Positions 19,984 through 29,890 of a stretch of DNA of 64,000 bases are shown in pieces (the stretch's first letter is position 1; every line of letters starts with the position of its first letter). A program made the position numbers and the translations under genes. Location of the stretch: contig OX031061.1 in assembly GCA_943736015.1 (NCBI GenBank), positions 59,960,192 through 60,024,191 on the forward strand. The letters run 5' to 3'. A model generated the notes under the pieces. It searched no databases, was not told the DNA's origin, and worked only from the letters and a program-made list of their open reading frames with translations. Source of the stretch: Tridacna crocea. Its lineage: Eukaryota; Mollusca; Bivalvia; Cardiida; Cardiidae.

Positions 19984-20697
19984 TCACTTTATAACAGCAC
20001 TCAAGACGATATTCATTGCCTCCTGGTCTAGATCACGGAACACTCCGGATTTGATCAAAGTATCTAGTTTTGTGACTCTGCTATCTACAGGTCGAACCAT
20101 CTGGTAAGTAACGGCGTCTCCGTATCTGTCTGGAGGTCTTTTTTGTCTTGTCGATCGTCTTTGCACTGGTACCGGAGGATTATCAACATTCTCTCTGTCT
20201 TTGTCGTTGTCGTCTTTTCTTGTATTTATGTCGGAAGTATCTCTTGTTCTACTTTGTCTCTCCTGTTCTTCAATATCATATCTTTCATCTTGACTATCTT
20301 TTACTCTCTTTTCAAACTGTCTTTCCTCTGAACTTCTCGATTCCTGAGTTTCTTGCACTGTTATGTTTCGGTCTGTTGCTTCTTCTTTCCTCTGGTCGAG
20401 CTCTGACTCTACTTCAGCGGTCCTTATCTCCCCACTTCTCTGCTCTTCAATTTCTCTCCCACTAGAAACTGTATTGTTTCTAGGAGTTTTGAGGCTGCAT
20501 TGTTCTACCCACACGATGTCAGATTCTTCCTCTGAATCATCTTCTTCTTCCTCTACCTGAACTTCTTCTACTTCCTTTTCTCTCTCTATTTCTTCTCCAT
20601 CTGCGCTTGGATAAGCTGAAGGAAGATAGGCGTCCCCATCTCTGTCTGTATTTCTTACAAATCCAGTTCCTTCACTCATTCCAACTTCTTTCTCCAT
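19984..20697 (-). CDS. Third frame of the retrotransposon (acidic C-terminal extension of Pol or ORF3)
   Basis: 237 codons. The first part is very acidic (EEDDSEEESDIVW), the middle is charged and Gln/Arg-rich, and the end has RRSTRQKRPPDRYG, a motif often found at the C-terminal end of Gypsy Pol proteins. No signal peptide or membrane segment, so not an envelope-like protein. The same frame is open upstream of its ATG through 20754 and into the pol gene up to a slippery A-run at 20823-20817. It is therefore more likely the continuation of Pol than a separate protein. It ends at 19984, 345 bases before the 3' LTR. Confidence 0.75.
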   Translation of the reverse strand: MEKEVGMSEGTGFVRNTDRDGDAYLPSAYPSADGEEIEREKEVEEVQVEEEEDDSEEESDIVWVEQCSLKTPRNNTVSSGREIEEQRSGEIRTAEVESELDQRKEEATDRNITVQETQESRSSEERQFEKRVKDSQDERYDIEEQERQSRTRDTSDINTRKDDNDKDRENVDNPPVPVQRRSTRQKRPPDRYGDAVTYQMVRPVDSRVTKLDTLIKSGVFRDLDQEAMNIVLSAVIK

Positions 20698-20753
20698 GAC
20701 GTCATGGTCTCTTACTTTCGATGCATCGATGTTTTGATCATCTCTGTCCTCAT

Positions 20754-23700
20754 CTAATTCTTCATCATTTTCTTCTTCCTCAACTTTGAAAAGAAGATTT
20801 CTGTGTAGGGTCTTTCCTTTTTTCCGCTTTCTGACTTTACTTTAAACACAGGAATCTCTGGTCTAGGTTGTTCTATCACCTTATATGTTTCTTCTTCAAA
20901 CTTGTCCGCTATTTTGTGCTTTCCATCAAAAGCAACTCTTTTCACTAATACTGTATCTCCTACAGATATCTGCACTGCTTTAGCTTTCCTATCATAGAAC
21001 TTCTTATTTTTGTCTTTGGCCCTTTCTGTATGTTTCTCAACTATTTCTTTCGTCTTGTCCATTCTGTCTTTTAATTCGTTGAGATAATCTTTTGTGGTTG
21101 GCTTTGACGGCTCTATCACTGGTTTGTACTGTACATCTATTGGTAGTTTTGGTTTTCTGGAAAACATTAGTTCGTACGTTGATATTTTTGTTGTTTCGTG
21201 AGGCGTACTGTTGTAATAGAAAACCAATGAACTGATGTACTTTTTCCAGTCTTCCTTTTGTTCGTTTTCGAGTGTTCCCAACATATCTAGGAGCGTCCTA
21301 TTAAATCTTTCAGGTCCAGCATTTCCCTGAGGATGGTATGTTGTTGTATGAGACTTTTTGATGTTGGTGATTTTACAGATTTCTTTCATGATTTCACTTT
21401 CGAAATTTGCTCCTTGATCCGAATGTAGTGTGGCTGGGATCCCATAATGAACTATGAAATTGTTGAAAAATGCCTCTGCTGTTGTTTTTGCCGTTTGGTT
21501 CCTGGTTGGTATGGCTAGAGCGTACTTCGTGAAATGGTCTGTGATGACTAAAATGTTCGTTATTCCTCCTTTGGATGGTTCTAGCGTGAGGTAATCAAAA
21601 CAGACTAGTTCCAGCGGATAGGTGGTGTGTACGTTGACGAGCGGCGCTCTCTCGTTTGTCGAAGACTTTCTTCTGAGGCAACGATCACATTTATTCACCC
21701 ATTTGTCTACATCAGCTGACATTCCAGGCCAGTAAAATCTTTCACGAAGTAGCTTGAGTGTACGATCTTTTCCAGGATGGCCGACATCGTTGTGTAAACC
21801 TTGCAGTGTCTCTTTTCGGTACTTTGATGGAAGGACAAGTTGATCTATTTCTCTGTCATTATCTTTGACCGTTCTAAAAAGTATTCCTCTTCTCATCTTA
21901 AAGTTCTTGTATTGCTTCTTCATCGTCAAATCTTCCTTTCCATATACATTCGTTGGTACTCTTTTGTCAATCACTGCTAATCTCCATCTATCGATGAGTG
22001 CATCTTCTCTCTGTGCTCGTCTTACTTCTCTAACTTCTCTTTGAGTAAGTGATTGTCCTGGTGTTTCTGTCGCGTCTACAATGTTTATGTTTAAAGCCGG
22101 GCGGGTCTCTATAAATGGCGGAGGAGTAATGGAGGAACATATCGTCTTTATTGTTTTGTCATCTATTTTGACGCATTCTTTGTCGTTATTTGTCTCACTC
22201 TTTTCTGATGGATACCTGTTCATGGAATCTGCATCTACATTTCTCAAACCTGGTCTGTAGTAGATGTCGAAAGTGAATTCTCCCAGAGCTGAGGCCCATC
22301 GATGTCCCGTTGCATCTAGTTTCGCTGATGTAAGAATGTAGGTTAACGGGTTGTTGTCTGTTAAGACTATAAAATGATTTAGAGTGAGGTAGTCTGCAAA
22401 CTTCTCTGTGACTACCCACTTTAGCGCAAGGAACTCCAGCTTAAATGCGCTATAATTCTTTTCCGTCTTTGTCAAAGATCGGCTGGCATAAGCTATCACT
22501 TTTTTCTGATTTTCTTGTGTCTGATACAGTACTGCTCCAAGACCTTTTCTTGATGCGTCCGTATGAAGCTCGAATGGCAGACTGAAATCAGGATATGCCA
22601 GAATCGGTGGAGATGACAGTATCACTTTCAGTTTTTCAAATGTCTCTTGTTCTCTGTCTGACCATGTCCACTGATGTGTCTTCTTGTTGTTTTTCTTTGT
22701 CATAGTCGGTGGTAAAAGATCTGCTAAAGGTCGAGTGATTTTACTGAAGTCCTTTATAAATCTTCTATAATATCCAGCAAATGCTAGGAAGGATTGCAGT
22801 TCATCGGCATTTGAAGGAATTGGCCATTTCTTTATTTTGTCGATTTTTTCGGGGTCTGTCTCTATTCCATCTGCGCTTACGACTTGTCCCAAGAAGCCAA
22901 CCTTTTCTTGAATAAAGGTACATTTTTCCGGCGACAATTTTAAATTGCACTGTTTAAGTCGTGTTAAGACAAGATCCAAACGATGGAGATGCTCTTCAAA
23001 GGTGTCCGCAAAAACAATTAAGTCGTCAAGGTAGATGACGCAAATTGTCATGTTATAATCACCGAGGCATTCTTCCATAAGTCGCTGGTACGTCGCTGGC
23101 GAATTTGACAGACCGAAAGGCATCCGGTTATACTCATAGAATCCAAGTGGACCTACGGTAAACGCAGTTCTCTCTTTGTGTGACTCTTCTATTTCTACCT
23201 GGTGATATCCAGATTTCATATCGATCGTGCTGAAATACTTGCTTCCTTTTAACACGTCGAATATTTCTTCGATTCTCGGAAGAGCATAGGAATCTTTCAC
23301 TGTTCTGGAGTTTAAATTCCTGTAGTCTACACACATCCTAAGAGATCCATTCTTTTTCCGCACTAATACAACATTGCTCGCCCATGGAGACTTTGACTTT
23401 TTTATAATTCCAGCAGACAATAATTGTTCCAGATGGTTTCTGACTTCATCGATCATCATCGGTGGTATTCTGCGATGCTTCTCCTTGAATGGCGTTTCTT
23501 TTCCCTCCATGAGATCTATTCGATGTTTAATCATGTCACAATGGCCTATATCGTCGTCACTTGTTGAGCATATGTCACTATGTTTCGTAAGAAGATCTTT
23601 CAATAACTCTTTCTCTTCTTTAGAAAGTAGATTATTTTTATCTATTGAGAGGAGTTTCATGATGTCTGGTTCAGTAACATTTGTGATATCGTCATCTATT

Positions 23701-24476
23701 TCCTCGGCAATTGTGACCGACTGCAGTTCGCATAAACAAGTCTTTGGTGAAATTGTCACTGTCATTGTTGTAAGGTTTGACAAAGTTACTACCAGTTCCT
23801 TTCTTTTTCCTTTCTCGAATTGCACTAGAGCAGGCGTTACATCTACATATGAAGGTATGCCACTATCCTCAGTCTCGTGGGTTATTGCCAGTGTGCTGGG
23901 ATGGTTAAGTTCTTTGTCCGTGTAACCCTTGATCTCTTTACTTTCATTTGGCCTCAGTATAATCTTTTCCTTTTCTGCACTTCTTACTACCGCTATTCTA
24001 TTATTCATCTTCTTCATCTCTTTTTCTCTAACTATGATAGCTCTGAAGCTCAGATACCATGGCGTGTAAAGTTTGGCTTTCTGTAGAAATTGTTGTCCAA
24101 ATTCTTGTTTACAGTCACCTATATATTCTTGTAATACGTTGGTTCCAAGTATAATTGGTGTTCTCTTCGAGTAAACTGTTTCTGGAACAACAAGTAGCAA
24201 ACATCTCTTTTCGTGCGATCCAGGGACTCCATATGGTATCTTTATGTCAGCTTCAATATATCCTAGGTATGGTAGTTGACTTCCATCAGCGCATTCAATG
24301 TTTAAAATTCTCTCTGTCTTTTGAAGAGTCGCTTGAGGAAGGTTTTCTTTTACAAAAGATTCTGAGATAACGCTGACGCAGCTTCCAGTGTCCAACAATG
24401 CCTTTGTTTTTATGCCATTTATGTCTAATTCTGCCTCATTTGGTTCTCCAACTAATTTGGGATCTCTGGAATCCAT
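20754..24476 (-). CDS. Gypsy Pol: protease, reverse transcriptase, RNase H, integrase
   Basis: 1240 codons from the first ATG; the frame is open a further ~11 codons upstream, to the gag frameshift site. Protease: LLDTGS at residues 28-32. Reverse transcriptase: Asp419 in STIDMKSGYHQ, FGLSNSPATYQ at 454-464, YLDD at 482-485. RNase H: Asp640 (HTDAS), Glu681, Asp707. Integrase: zinc site His895, His900, Cys930, Cys933; catalytic Asp961, Asp1020, Glu1056, giving DD35E spacing. No internal stop or missing catalytic residue, so this could still encode active enzymes. The last ~20 codons diverge from the usual integrase end, while the -1 frame gives the expected LHRNLLFKV. The enzymes copy the element's RNA into DNA and insert it. 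Confidence 0.96.
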   Translation of the reverse strand: MDSRDPKLVGEPNEAELDINGIKTKALLDTGSCVSVISESFVKENLPQATLQKTERILNIECADGSQLPYLGYIEADIKIPYGVPGSHEKRCLLLVVPETVYSKRTPIILGTNVLQEYIGDCKQEFGQQFLQKAKLYTPWYLSFRAIIVREKEMKKMNNRIAVVRSAEKEKIILRPNESKEIKGYTDKELNHPSTLAITHETEDSGIPSYVDVTPALVQFEKGKRKELVVTLSNLTTMTVTISPKTCLCELQSVTIAEEIDDDITNVTEPDIMKLLSIDKNNLLSKEEKELLKDLLTKHSDICSTSDDDIGHCDMIKHRIDLMEGKETPFKEKHRRIPPMMIDEVRNHLEQLLSAGIIKKSKSPWASNVVLVRKKNGSLRMCVDYRNLNSRTVKDSYALPRIEEIFDVLKGSKYFSTIDMKSGYHQVEIEESHKERTAFTVGPLGFYEYNRMPFGLSNSPATYQRLMEECLGDYNMTICVIYLDDLIVFADTFEEHLHRLDLVLTRLKQCNLKLSPEKCTFIQEKVGFLGQVVSADGIETDPEKIDKIKKWPIPSNADELQSFLAFAGYYRRFIKDFSKITRPLADLLPPTMTKKNNKKTHQWTWSDREQETFEKLKVILSSPPILAYPDFSLPFELHTDASRKGLGAVLYQTQENQKKVIAYASRSLTKTEKNYSAFKLEFLALKWVVTEKFADYLTLNHFIVLTDNNPLTYILTSAKLDATGHRWASALGEFTFDIYYRPGLRNVDADSMNRYPSEKSETNNDKECVKIDDKTIKTICSSITPPPFIETRPALNINIVDATETPGQSLTQREVREVRRAQREDALIDRWRLAVIDKRVPTNVYGKEDLTMKKQYKNFKMRRGILFRTVKDNDREIDQLVLPSKYRKETLQGLHNDVGHPGKDRTLKLLRERFYWPGMSADVDKWVNKCDRCLRRKSSTNERAPLVNVHTTYPLELVCFDYLTLEPSKGGITNILVITDHFTKYALAIPTRNQTAKTTAEAFFNNFIVHYGIPATLHSDQGANFESEIMKEICKITNIKKSHTTTYHPQGNAGPERFNRTLLDMLGTLENEQKEDWKKYISSLVFYYNSTPHETTKISTYELMFSRKPKLPIDVQYKPVIEPSKPTTKDYLNELKDRMDKTKEIVEKHTERAKDKNKKFYDRKAKAVQISVGDTVLVKRVAFDGKHKIADKFEEETYKVIEQPRPEIPVFKVKSESGKKERPYTEIFFSKLRKKKMMKN
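20817..20823 (-). promoter_or_regulatory. Candidate -1 ribosomal frameshift site near the end of pol (A AAA AAG)
   Basis: On the minus strand the pol frame reads gga aaa aag, so the heptamer A AAA AAG is in the register required for -1 slippage. A -1 shift here enters the frame that continues without stops into the third ORF. The alternative is loss of one A from the run in this copy. Confidence 0.5.
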
Positions 24477-24508
24477 GCTTATGTTCGATCCCGCAGCATA
24501 AGCATTTA

Positions 24509-25612
24509 TTAGTTTGGGCAGTTTGCTTGTTTATGTCCCTGTTTATTGCATTTGTAGCAAGTAATGTTGTTTTGTCTGTTCAGTGAGGGGCAATTCCTTT
24601 GTATATGTCCTTTATTGTTGCATAAATAGCATGTTGGTTGGAATGTTTGGTTGGCAAGAGGTCGTTGTTGTTGACTATAATTTCCTCTTTCTCTATATCC
24701 TTCGCCTCTGCCTCTGTATCCTCTATATCCTCTACCTCTACCTCTATAAAAGTTTTGCTGGGTTTGTTCCTTTTCTTTTTGACTATTCTCCAGCTTTTCA
24801 ATCCTTTCGTTTAATTTTGTCAACAACTGTTTTATTTCAGTCATCTCAGATGAAGGAGTTGCTGCTTTGCAAACACTAGCTTCACTGTGATCTGAATCCT
24901 TCAAACTCGACTCCAGTTTCCTAAGTTCTTTCTTAAACTCATCATAGTCTTTTATCTTTTCACAATGATAAATAGACAGATGTTTCAAGTCTCTATTCAG
25001 GCCAGCATGTAACACCTCCTTCAGAATGACAGTATCTGATCTCCGAATGGCTTTTAACACTACTGCCTGGTCAAATAACTCCTCCAGTCTAGATGCATAT
25101 GAAGCAACACTCTCCTTAGGATTTTGTTGACAGCCATAAAATTTCCTCATGATGCTTTCTATGGATTCAACCGATCCATAGTCACTGTCAAACTTTTCTA
25201 TTATATCTCTGACGCTAATGTGTGGTCCAAGATGTCTGATCTTGTCACTAGCCTTGCCCTTGCAAGCCCTCCGAATTCCCAATAGTATTTGTTCCTCCTT
25301 AAATACTTTGTCACAAAGTAGAGCTTCTATTTCGTATCTAAATGTTTCCCAAGTGATCTCTCCTTTCCCTTCTTTTCCATAAAACACTGATAATTTGGGA
25401 TAATTATAAGCTCCATACTTTGTAGAGGGATCAAAATGTTCTTCATGCTCTTCATGTTTTTCACTGAAAGCGTGTAAAAGCTTTGTGATGTCCTCAACTG
25501 ATCCTAATCTGGGCTTGATGCCTAACAGATGAAGAGCTTGTAATAATTTTTCTTCCTCCTCCGATATTCCTCCCGTAGCCATTTCTAATTTTTCTTCCTC
25601 CTTTCTATCCAT
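24509..25612 (-). CDS. Gypsy Gag with two CCHC zinc knuckles
   Basis: 367 codons from an ATG at 25612-25610. The N-terminal half is charged, followed by a capsid-like region with YPKLSVFYGKEG and WETFRYEIEALL. That pattern resembles the Gag fold also seen in PNMA-type domesticated proteins. An RG-rich stretch (GRGRGYRGYRGRG) at about 291-303 and two zinc knuckles follow: Cys328-Cys331-His336-Cys341 and Cys352-Cys355-His360-Cys365. It ends TAA at 24511-24509 immediately after the heptamer CCCAAAC. It packages the element RNA into virus-like particles. Complete frame, no damage seen. Confidence 0.93.
   Translation of the reverse strand: MDRKEEEKLEMATGGISEEEEKLLQALHLLGIKPRLGSVEDITKLLHAFSEKHEEHEEHFDPSTKYGAYNYPKLSVFYGKEGKGEITWETFRYEIEALLCDKVFKEEQILLGIRRACKGKASDKIRHLGPHISVRDIIEKFDSDYGSVESIESIMRKFYGCQQNPKESVASYASRLEELFDQAVVLKAIRRSDTVILKEVLHAGLNRDLKHLSIYHCEKIKDYDEFKKELRKLESSLKDSDHSEASVCKAATPSSEMTEIKQLLTKLNERIEKLENSQKEKEQTQQNFYRGRGRGYRGYRGRGEGYRERGNYSQQQRPLANQTFQPTCYLCNNKGHIQRNCPSLNRQNNITCYKCNKQGHKQANCPN
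24512..24518 (-). promoter_or_regulatory. gag-pol -1 frameshift site (C CCA AAC, next to the gag stop)
   Basis: On the minus strand gag ends tgC CCA AAC TAA. The heptamer fits X XXY YYZ in gag register, and pol is in the -1 frame and open from here. This is the arrangement expected for programmed -1 frameshifting. I did not look for the downstream pseudoknot by computation. Confidence 0.75.
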
Positions 25613-25854
25613 TGTCTTGTTCTATTCTGTTGTAGTTTTGTTCTATTTCTCACACCTCGTTCGTGTCGTTTGTAAGTAAATGGCTGATGAATGTATCACT
25701 GTTTATCAGCTATGTCCGTGTAGTTTGATGTCACTCTTTAATTAGTGTCTTTTTATATTAATCAGTAAGGTGCAAAACTTTTGAGCACTGTCTGTATTAG
25801 AAATCAAACGCTGTGTATTATAGGTAAGTAGGTCACTAACCGGTGGGCGCCATT
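25613..25854 (-). promoter_or_regulatory. Retrotransposon 5' leader
   Basis: 242 bases between the 5' LTR and the gag ATG. I see the primer binding site at its start and no other feature. Confidence 0.7.
25841..25852 (-). promoter_or_regulatory. Primer binding site, tRNA-Lys-like
   Basis: Two bases after the 5' LTR the minus strand reads TGGCGCCCACCG. Its first eight bases are the usual TGGCGCCC complementary to the 3' end of tRNA-Lys; the match weakens after that. Confidence 0.7.
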
Positions 25855-26709
25855 TGTAACCCCCCTTCTTCTTGGTGATAACAATGTTTATGTTTCCAAA
25901 TGGGGGTGCGTAGGTTCGTCTAGGTCAATGTTACACTTTATGTCATTTTGGGCCGTAAAATAAAACAGGAAGACAGCAACGTTAGTACTAGATTCTATAT
26001 TCTGTAGTATCTTTCAATAGTTCTTTTTGTTTTACATCCTGAAAATACACAATTAAGAAAACAATGTGGCAGCAGTTCTTTGACAATAACAAATAATAAT
26101 GACATAATAAACTGCTCTTACTACAGAAACATCATACAAATACATGTTCAATTTGATTATTAAAAAACGGTAAAATACAATACAATATCAATATCAACTA
26201 CGCAGATCCGGATCAAACAACAATACAAAGGAATACATTTCTAATACTTACTAAACAATGTGAATAGATGTATTTCTGCTCAACTAAGTTATTGTTCTCT
26301 ATCTCTCTATCGAATCTACATGTACCAATCAATCATTCCTGCAAAACAAATGGTAACGAACGGTAAGGAGTTAGTTAAAGAAGATGGATTTAAGGGTCTT
26401 TGAAATTTGGCGGGTTCGCGGAAAAATGTGACAGAGGGAAAATAAAGTAAAACCAACAAGATCACAACCGAAAACACAATCGAAACAATCGGAAGATACA
26501 TGAAGATGATAATGATCGAATCTCATTACATACCGACTCTTTATTGTAGTGATATCAACAAAATATGAATTTTTAACTTCAATGGAAAACTTCCATTTCA
26601 ATAGACAAAGACGCAAAAAGACAGCTGATTTCTATTCAGGTCACGTGATCGGTTCGGCTTCCTAAAAATAGACTGGTGCGGATTAAAACCCCAAAACCAT
26701 CCAGTTACA
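25855..26709 (-). repeat. 5' LTR
   Basis: 855 bases, the mate of 18785-19639. On the minus strand it begins TGTAACTGGATGG and ends GGGGTTACA. It should hold promoter and polyadenylation signals; I did not assign a specific TATA box. Confidence 0.95.
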
Positions 26710-27471
26710 GCAATATAACTGAAATAATGCTAAAAGTGATTCTAAAGATTTTTCAAACATACAAACATAGTTGCGTGTGATTGACTGTAATAATATCGTT
26801 TTATCTGTATTCATAAGTTACAATAGTGGCTGATAAAAACTTAGATCCTTCGTAAACTCTAACCATGAAGAAATGTAAATGTATTGCTACGTTTAGGTAA
26901 TTTTTAATGACGTTTAACGCACTAATCAAGCCATGCTCCGTCAAAACGGGGGCTTAATGCATCTCCGTCATTCTTGGTACAAGGCAAATCTTTATATAAA
27001 TGTGGATCCAAAACATCCATTTTTCTCTTTACGTGGGTTGCCAATGTCCATAGCCTCTGAGGCAATGATTTAACTCTGGACCTCCAAGACCCGAGGCAAA
27101 CGTTCAACCATATCGTTAGACTGTTTAACAATTGTATTCTACAAGAAAGTCTTTGCAGACATTGACTAACAAGAATATGAATTCTGGCCCTTCTTATTTC
27201 CCTCTTTCTGTGATGTTTCTCCTCCTGAACCTTTTCAATCACAAAAGCAGATGCATGGAGAGAAACTTTTGATTACTTTTGGGGAAGTTGATTTATTGAT
27301 ACTTTACAAATAGACTTCATTTCCTATTAATAACCTATCCTTTGTTTGGAAAATGTTAAATCTTCAGAACAGTTACGAATAATGGAACTTATCGGTGTCG
27401 TTTTTCAAAAACGTACTTGTGAAAAATGAAAACTTCTACCTCATCACATTAAAAAACATAAAGCAATTATA

Positions 27472-28503
27472 CAGTCAAACCTGTATAAGACAGCCAGCTC
27501 TGGGACTGACCCAAAGTGGCTGTCTTATACAGGTGGCTGTCTTATCCAGGTTCTATAACCGAGGTGACTCATTACGTCCAAATTTTGGACTGACCCAACT
27601 TGAAAGACGCTACAGGCAATAGATTTGATGTGGCCAAAAATCATGTAACTTTTACATTTTTTTCGGGATTGTTTGGACAAGAGCTAATAACCCATCTGAA
27701 TGACTTGAGAATCCACCAAAATTATTAAATTATTGGACATTTCCCGATTAACTCTTTACCAGCCTACAAAATTTTAGATTGGTCAAAATTCAAAGCATAA
27801 GTAGATGACAAAATTAGAGTGAGTCAAACATTGAAATTTGTTTAGGGAAGGGTAGAAAACATTGTGAGAAAAGGAGAAAAAGATGGTTATCAGCATTTTC
27901 TCCTTTTCCCACAATGTTTTTAGAGAGTTTCTTCTCGAGAGTCGTCAAACGTAGCTATTGTGTGGTAATGGCGGTAATGGGTTAAAGAAAAAAAATCTAA
28001 AAACATAATTAATTTACTCAGGAAGATAAGGTACAGTCCTTATTTTATAATCTACAATTTATGTCACAGTCTGGTAGAAATGCTTTACGAAGATGGAGAG
28101 AGCTATTGTCTCAAATTTGCCTCGACAAAATCATTCATACGTGTCAGCCATAATAAGTGTGAAATGGATTATCAAAAATACGCATTAATGTGTTAAAATC
28201 TGGTCTGTATCGGTTTTCAAATCCATCATATTGTTATACAATGATCGATAATTGAATAATGACACCTGTCAAACTGTGACAATCTCCGACCCATTTTAGG
28301 TGGTCATCATAAAATTTTGGTGGCGCGTTTATGCAGGTTTCGGCCGATTTTCGGACCCAAAAGTACCGGCCGTTGGCCGGGTCATGCAGGTGGCGTTCTT
28401 ATCAAGGTTCATTTTAGAGTAAATTGCATTGGGGATGTACGGAAGTGTCTCACTTAAGCAGGTGGCGCTCTTATACAGGTGGCCGATCGGGCAGGTTTGA
28501 CTG
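27472..28503. mobile_element. Tc1/mariner-pogo-like non-autonomous element, 1.03 kb
   Basis: Terminal inverted repeats CAGTCAAACCTGT at the left and ACAGGT...GGTTTGACTG at the right. Flanking TA dinucleotides lie at 27470-27471 and 28504-28505. The subterminal sequence repeats 'ggtggc(t/g)(g/c)tcttat'. No transposase frame. A TTAA MITE is nested at 27752-27981. The paralogous position near 32923-32935 (caattatgtaagaattaat) lacks it. Confidence 0.82.
27752..27981. repeat. TTAA-type MITE nested in the pogo-like element
   Basis: Flanked by TTAA at 27748-27751 and 27982-27985. Ends ctctttaccagcctac and gcggtaatggg; central palindrome around 27870-27915. Confidence 0.82.
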
Positions 28504-28599
28504 TATAAGAATTAATCATGATTTCAAGAATCTTTTGCTTTGTATTTAACAGAATACTTCATCCTGGACTGTGACTATCAAGGATATATTCTTTTTCTA

Positions 28600-29430
28600 T
28601 ACATAAATATGAGTGTGGTAATATGTACCTTTAATGTAAAAGGCATGTAAAATAAAGAAAAGAGAATACAGATCTTTCAATGTTTGAAAACAATTTTTTC
28701 CAAATGTTTGCTGCAAGAAACTCTTGTTGCATACCCATTAAAAACACTGGAAAAAAGAATGGAATGGGATTTTTTTCAGCGGGACCAAAACAAAGAAGAC
28801 GTAGCCATTCTAGTAAATGAAAAGTTGAATATCAAAATTAAAGAATGGCGTTTGGTGACCATGGACATAACTATCCAGGAAAAAGAATTTGTAATGATAA
28901 ATATTTATGGACCAAATCATGATAATGATAATGTCATTTTTGAAAAACTTAATGAAATAATTCACATTGATAATACATATTATTATTAGAGGGGAATGTT
29001 ACACAGTTTTAAACACAAATATCGATAAGAGAAAATAAAAATGCAGAAATAAAATACACAAAATTATTGAAGATCATAACCTCGTAGACATTTGGAAAGT
29101 TAGAAGACAACATACTTGGCATCCAAATACAAAACCAATAATAATCATTAGGCTTGATTATTTTTTTACTTCAAATTATTTTAATAATATTGTGAAAGAA
29201 TGTAAAATAAAATCAGGAAACAAAACAGATCATTCCATTGTTGTATTAGATGTTAATTGCAACATACCACTAAAGGACCTAGATATTTCAAATTCAATAA
29301 TTCCTTCCTACTTGACGAAACATTTATTAAAATAATAAAGGAATTGTATTAATGAAATTATACAGAAAACAATTGTAACCCAAACACATTATGGGATGTA
29401 CATTTACTTTGGGAGTGTATGCATGCTCAA
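28600..29430 (+). pseudogene. LINE fragment: L1-like endonuclease region joined to 3' end
   Basis: Broken frames read CTFNVKG, then LQETL, KEFVMINIYGPN, and later LVDIWKVRRQHTWHP, RLDYFF and KTDHSIV. These are the successive motifs of an apurinic-endonuclease domain at the start of L1-clade ORF2. At about 29390-29425 the sequence jumps to hLLWEC (cattta ctttgggagtg), the 3'-proximal Cys motif that also occurs at 36905-36930. The reverse transcriptase is missing, and there are several stops and frameshifts. Dead copy. Confidence 0.75.
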
Positions 29431-29890
29431 ACAAGTCCTTATTTAGTCATCAGTTAGTATTCTCCATTAGATCTTAGTGGTGGTTACTTAAAACGAATAT
29501 CTTGTAACCGTTGTATTACTGCATGTTTTGACATACAAAATATCTTTAATTCTGTCAAGCAATGCCCATACCTGTGCATTTTTATACATGCAAAACCGTG
29601 TATGTCATGTTAAGTTCATGACTGTTGACATGTGTCCATCTCTGATAGAAATGATTGACAGGACCTCTTGTTGTTTGACTATTAATACCGAGCTGTCTTC
29701 TGTCCAGGTCAGTTAATGTTTGATTTAGGTCTTGCACGCTACAACTCTTGTACTTTACAGTTAGCTCTCGCATTTGCTCCTATTAAACATTAGGTCTAGT
29801 AGTATTGTTTAGAAACTGAGACTGAAATTTTTAGTATTTCATTAAAGACAGTCTTTTAAAATCTAATTGTTTTCCTTGTCTATAGTGTCA
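29431..29890. other. No gene recognised
   Basis: A/T-rich intergenic sequence between the LINE fragment and a composite repeat. I see nothing in it beyond short chance frames. Confidence 0.4.

Larger units (their letters stand above)
18785..26709 (-). mobile_element. Ty3/Gypsy LTR retrotransposon, complete
   Basis: Two 855-base LTRs (TGTAAC...GTTACA) bracket gag (25612-24509), pol (24476-20754) and a third frame (20697-19984), all on the minus strand. A 4-bp target duplication GCAA flanks it (18781-18784 and 26710-26713). Domain order protease, reverse transcriptase, RNase H, integrase places it in Ty3/Gypsy. The LTRs differ at five positions by my count, all transitions, so the insertion is recent. 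Paralogous sites at 32361, 40225 and about 47330 show the uninterrupted target. Gag has two zinc knuckles; pol lacks a chromodomain. Confidence 0.95.
26710..28600 (+). repeat. Duplicated Ig-locus unit, resumed after the retrotransposon
   Basis: 26710-27471 and 28504-28560 match the region downstream of the first Ig exon (32361-32960), for example agatttttcaaac, gcgtgtg.ttgactgta and 'taatgcatctccgt'. A pogo-like element splits it at 27472. No exon is recognised. Confidence 0.75.

Noticed and set aside
19984..20697. Envelope gene of the retrotransposon
   Set aside because: No signal peptide, no membrane helix and no cysteine pattern; very acidic and continuous with the pol -1 frame.
23374..23925. 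183-codon plus-strand frame opposite pol
   Set aside because: Antisense shadow of the conserved reverse transcriptase/protease region.
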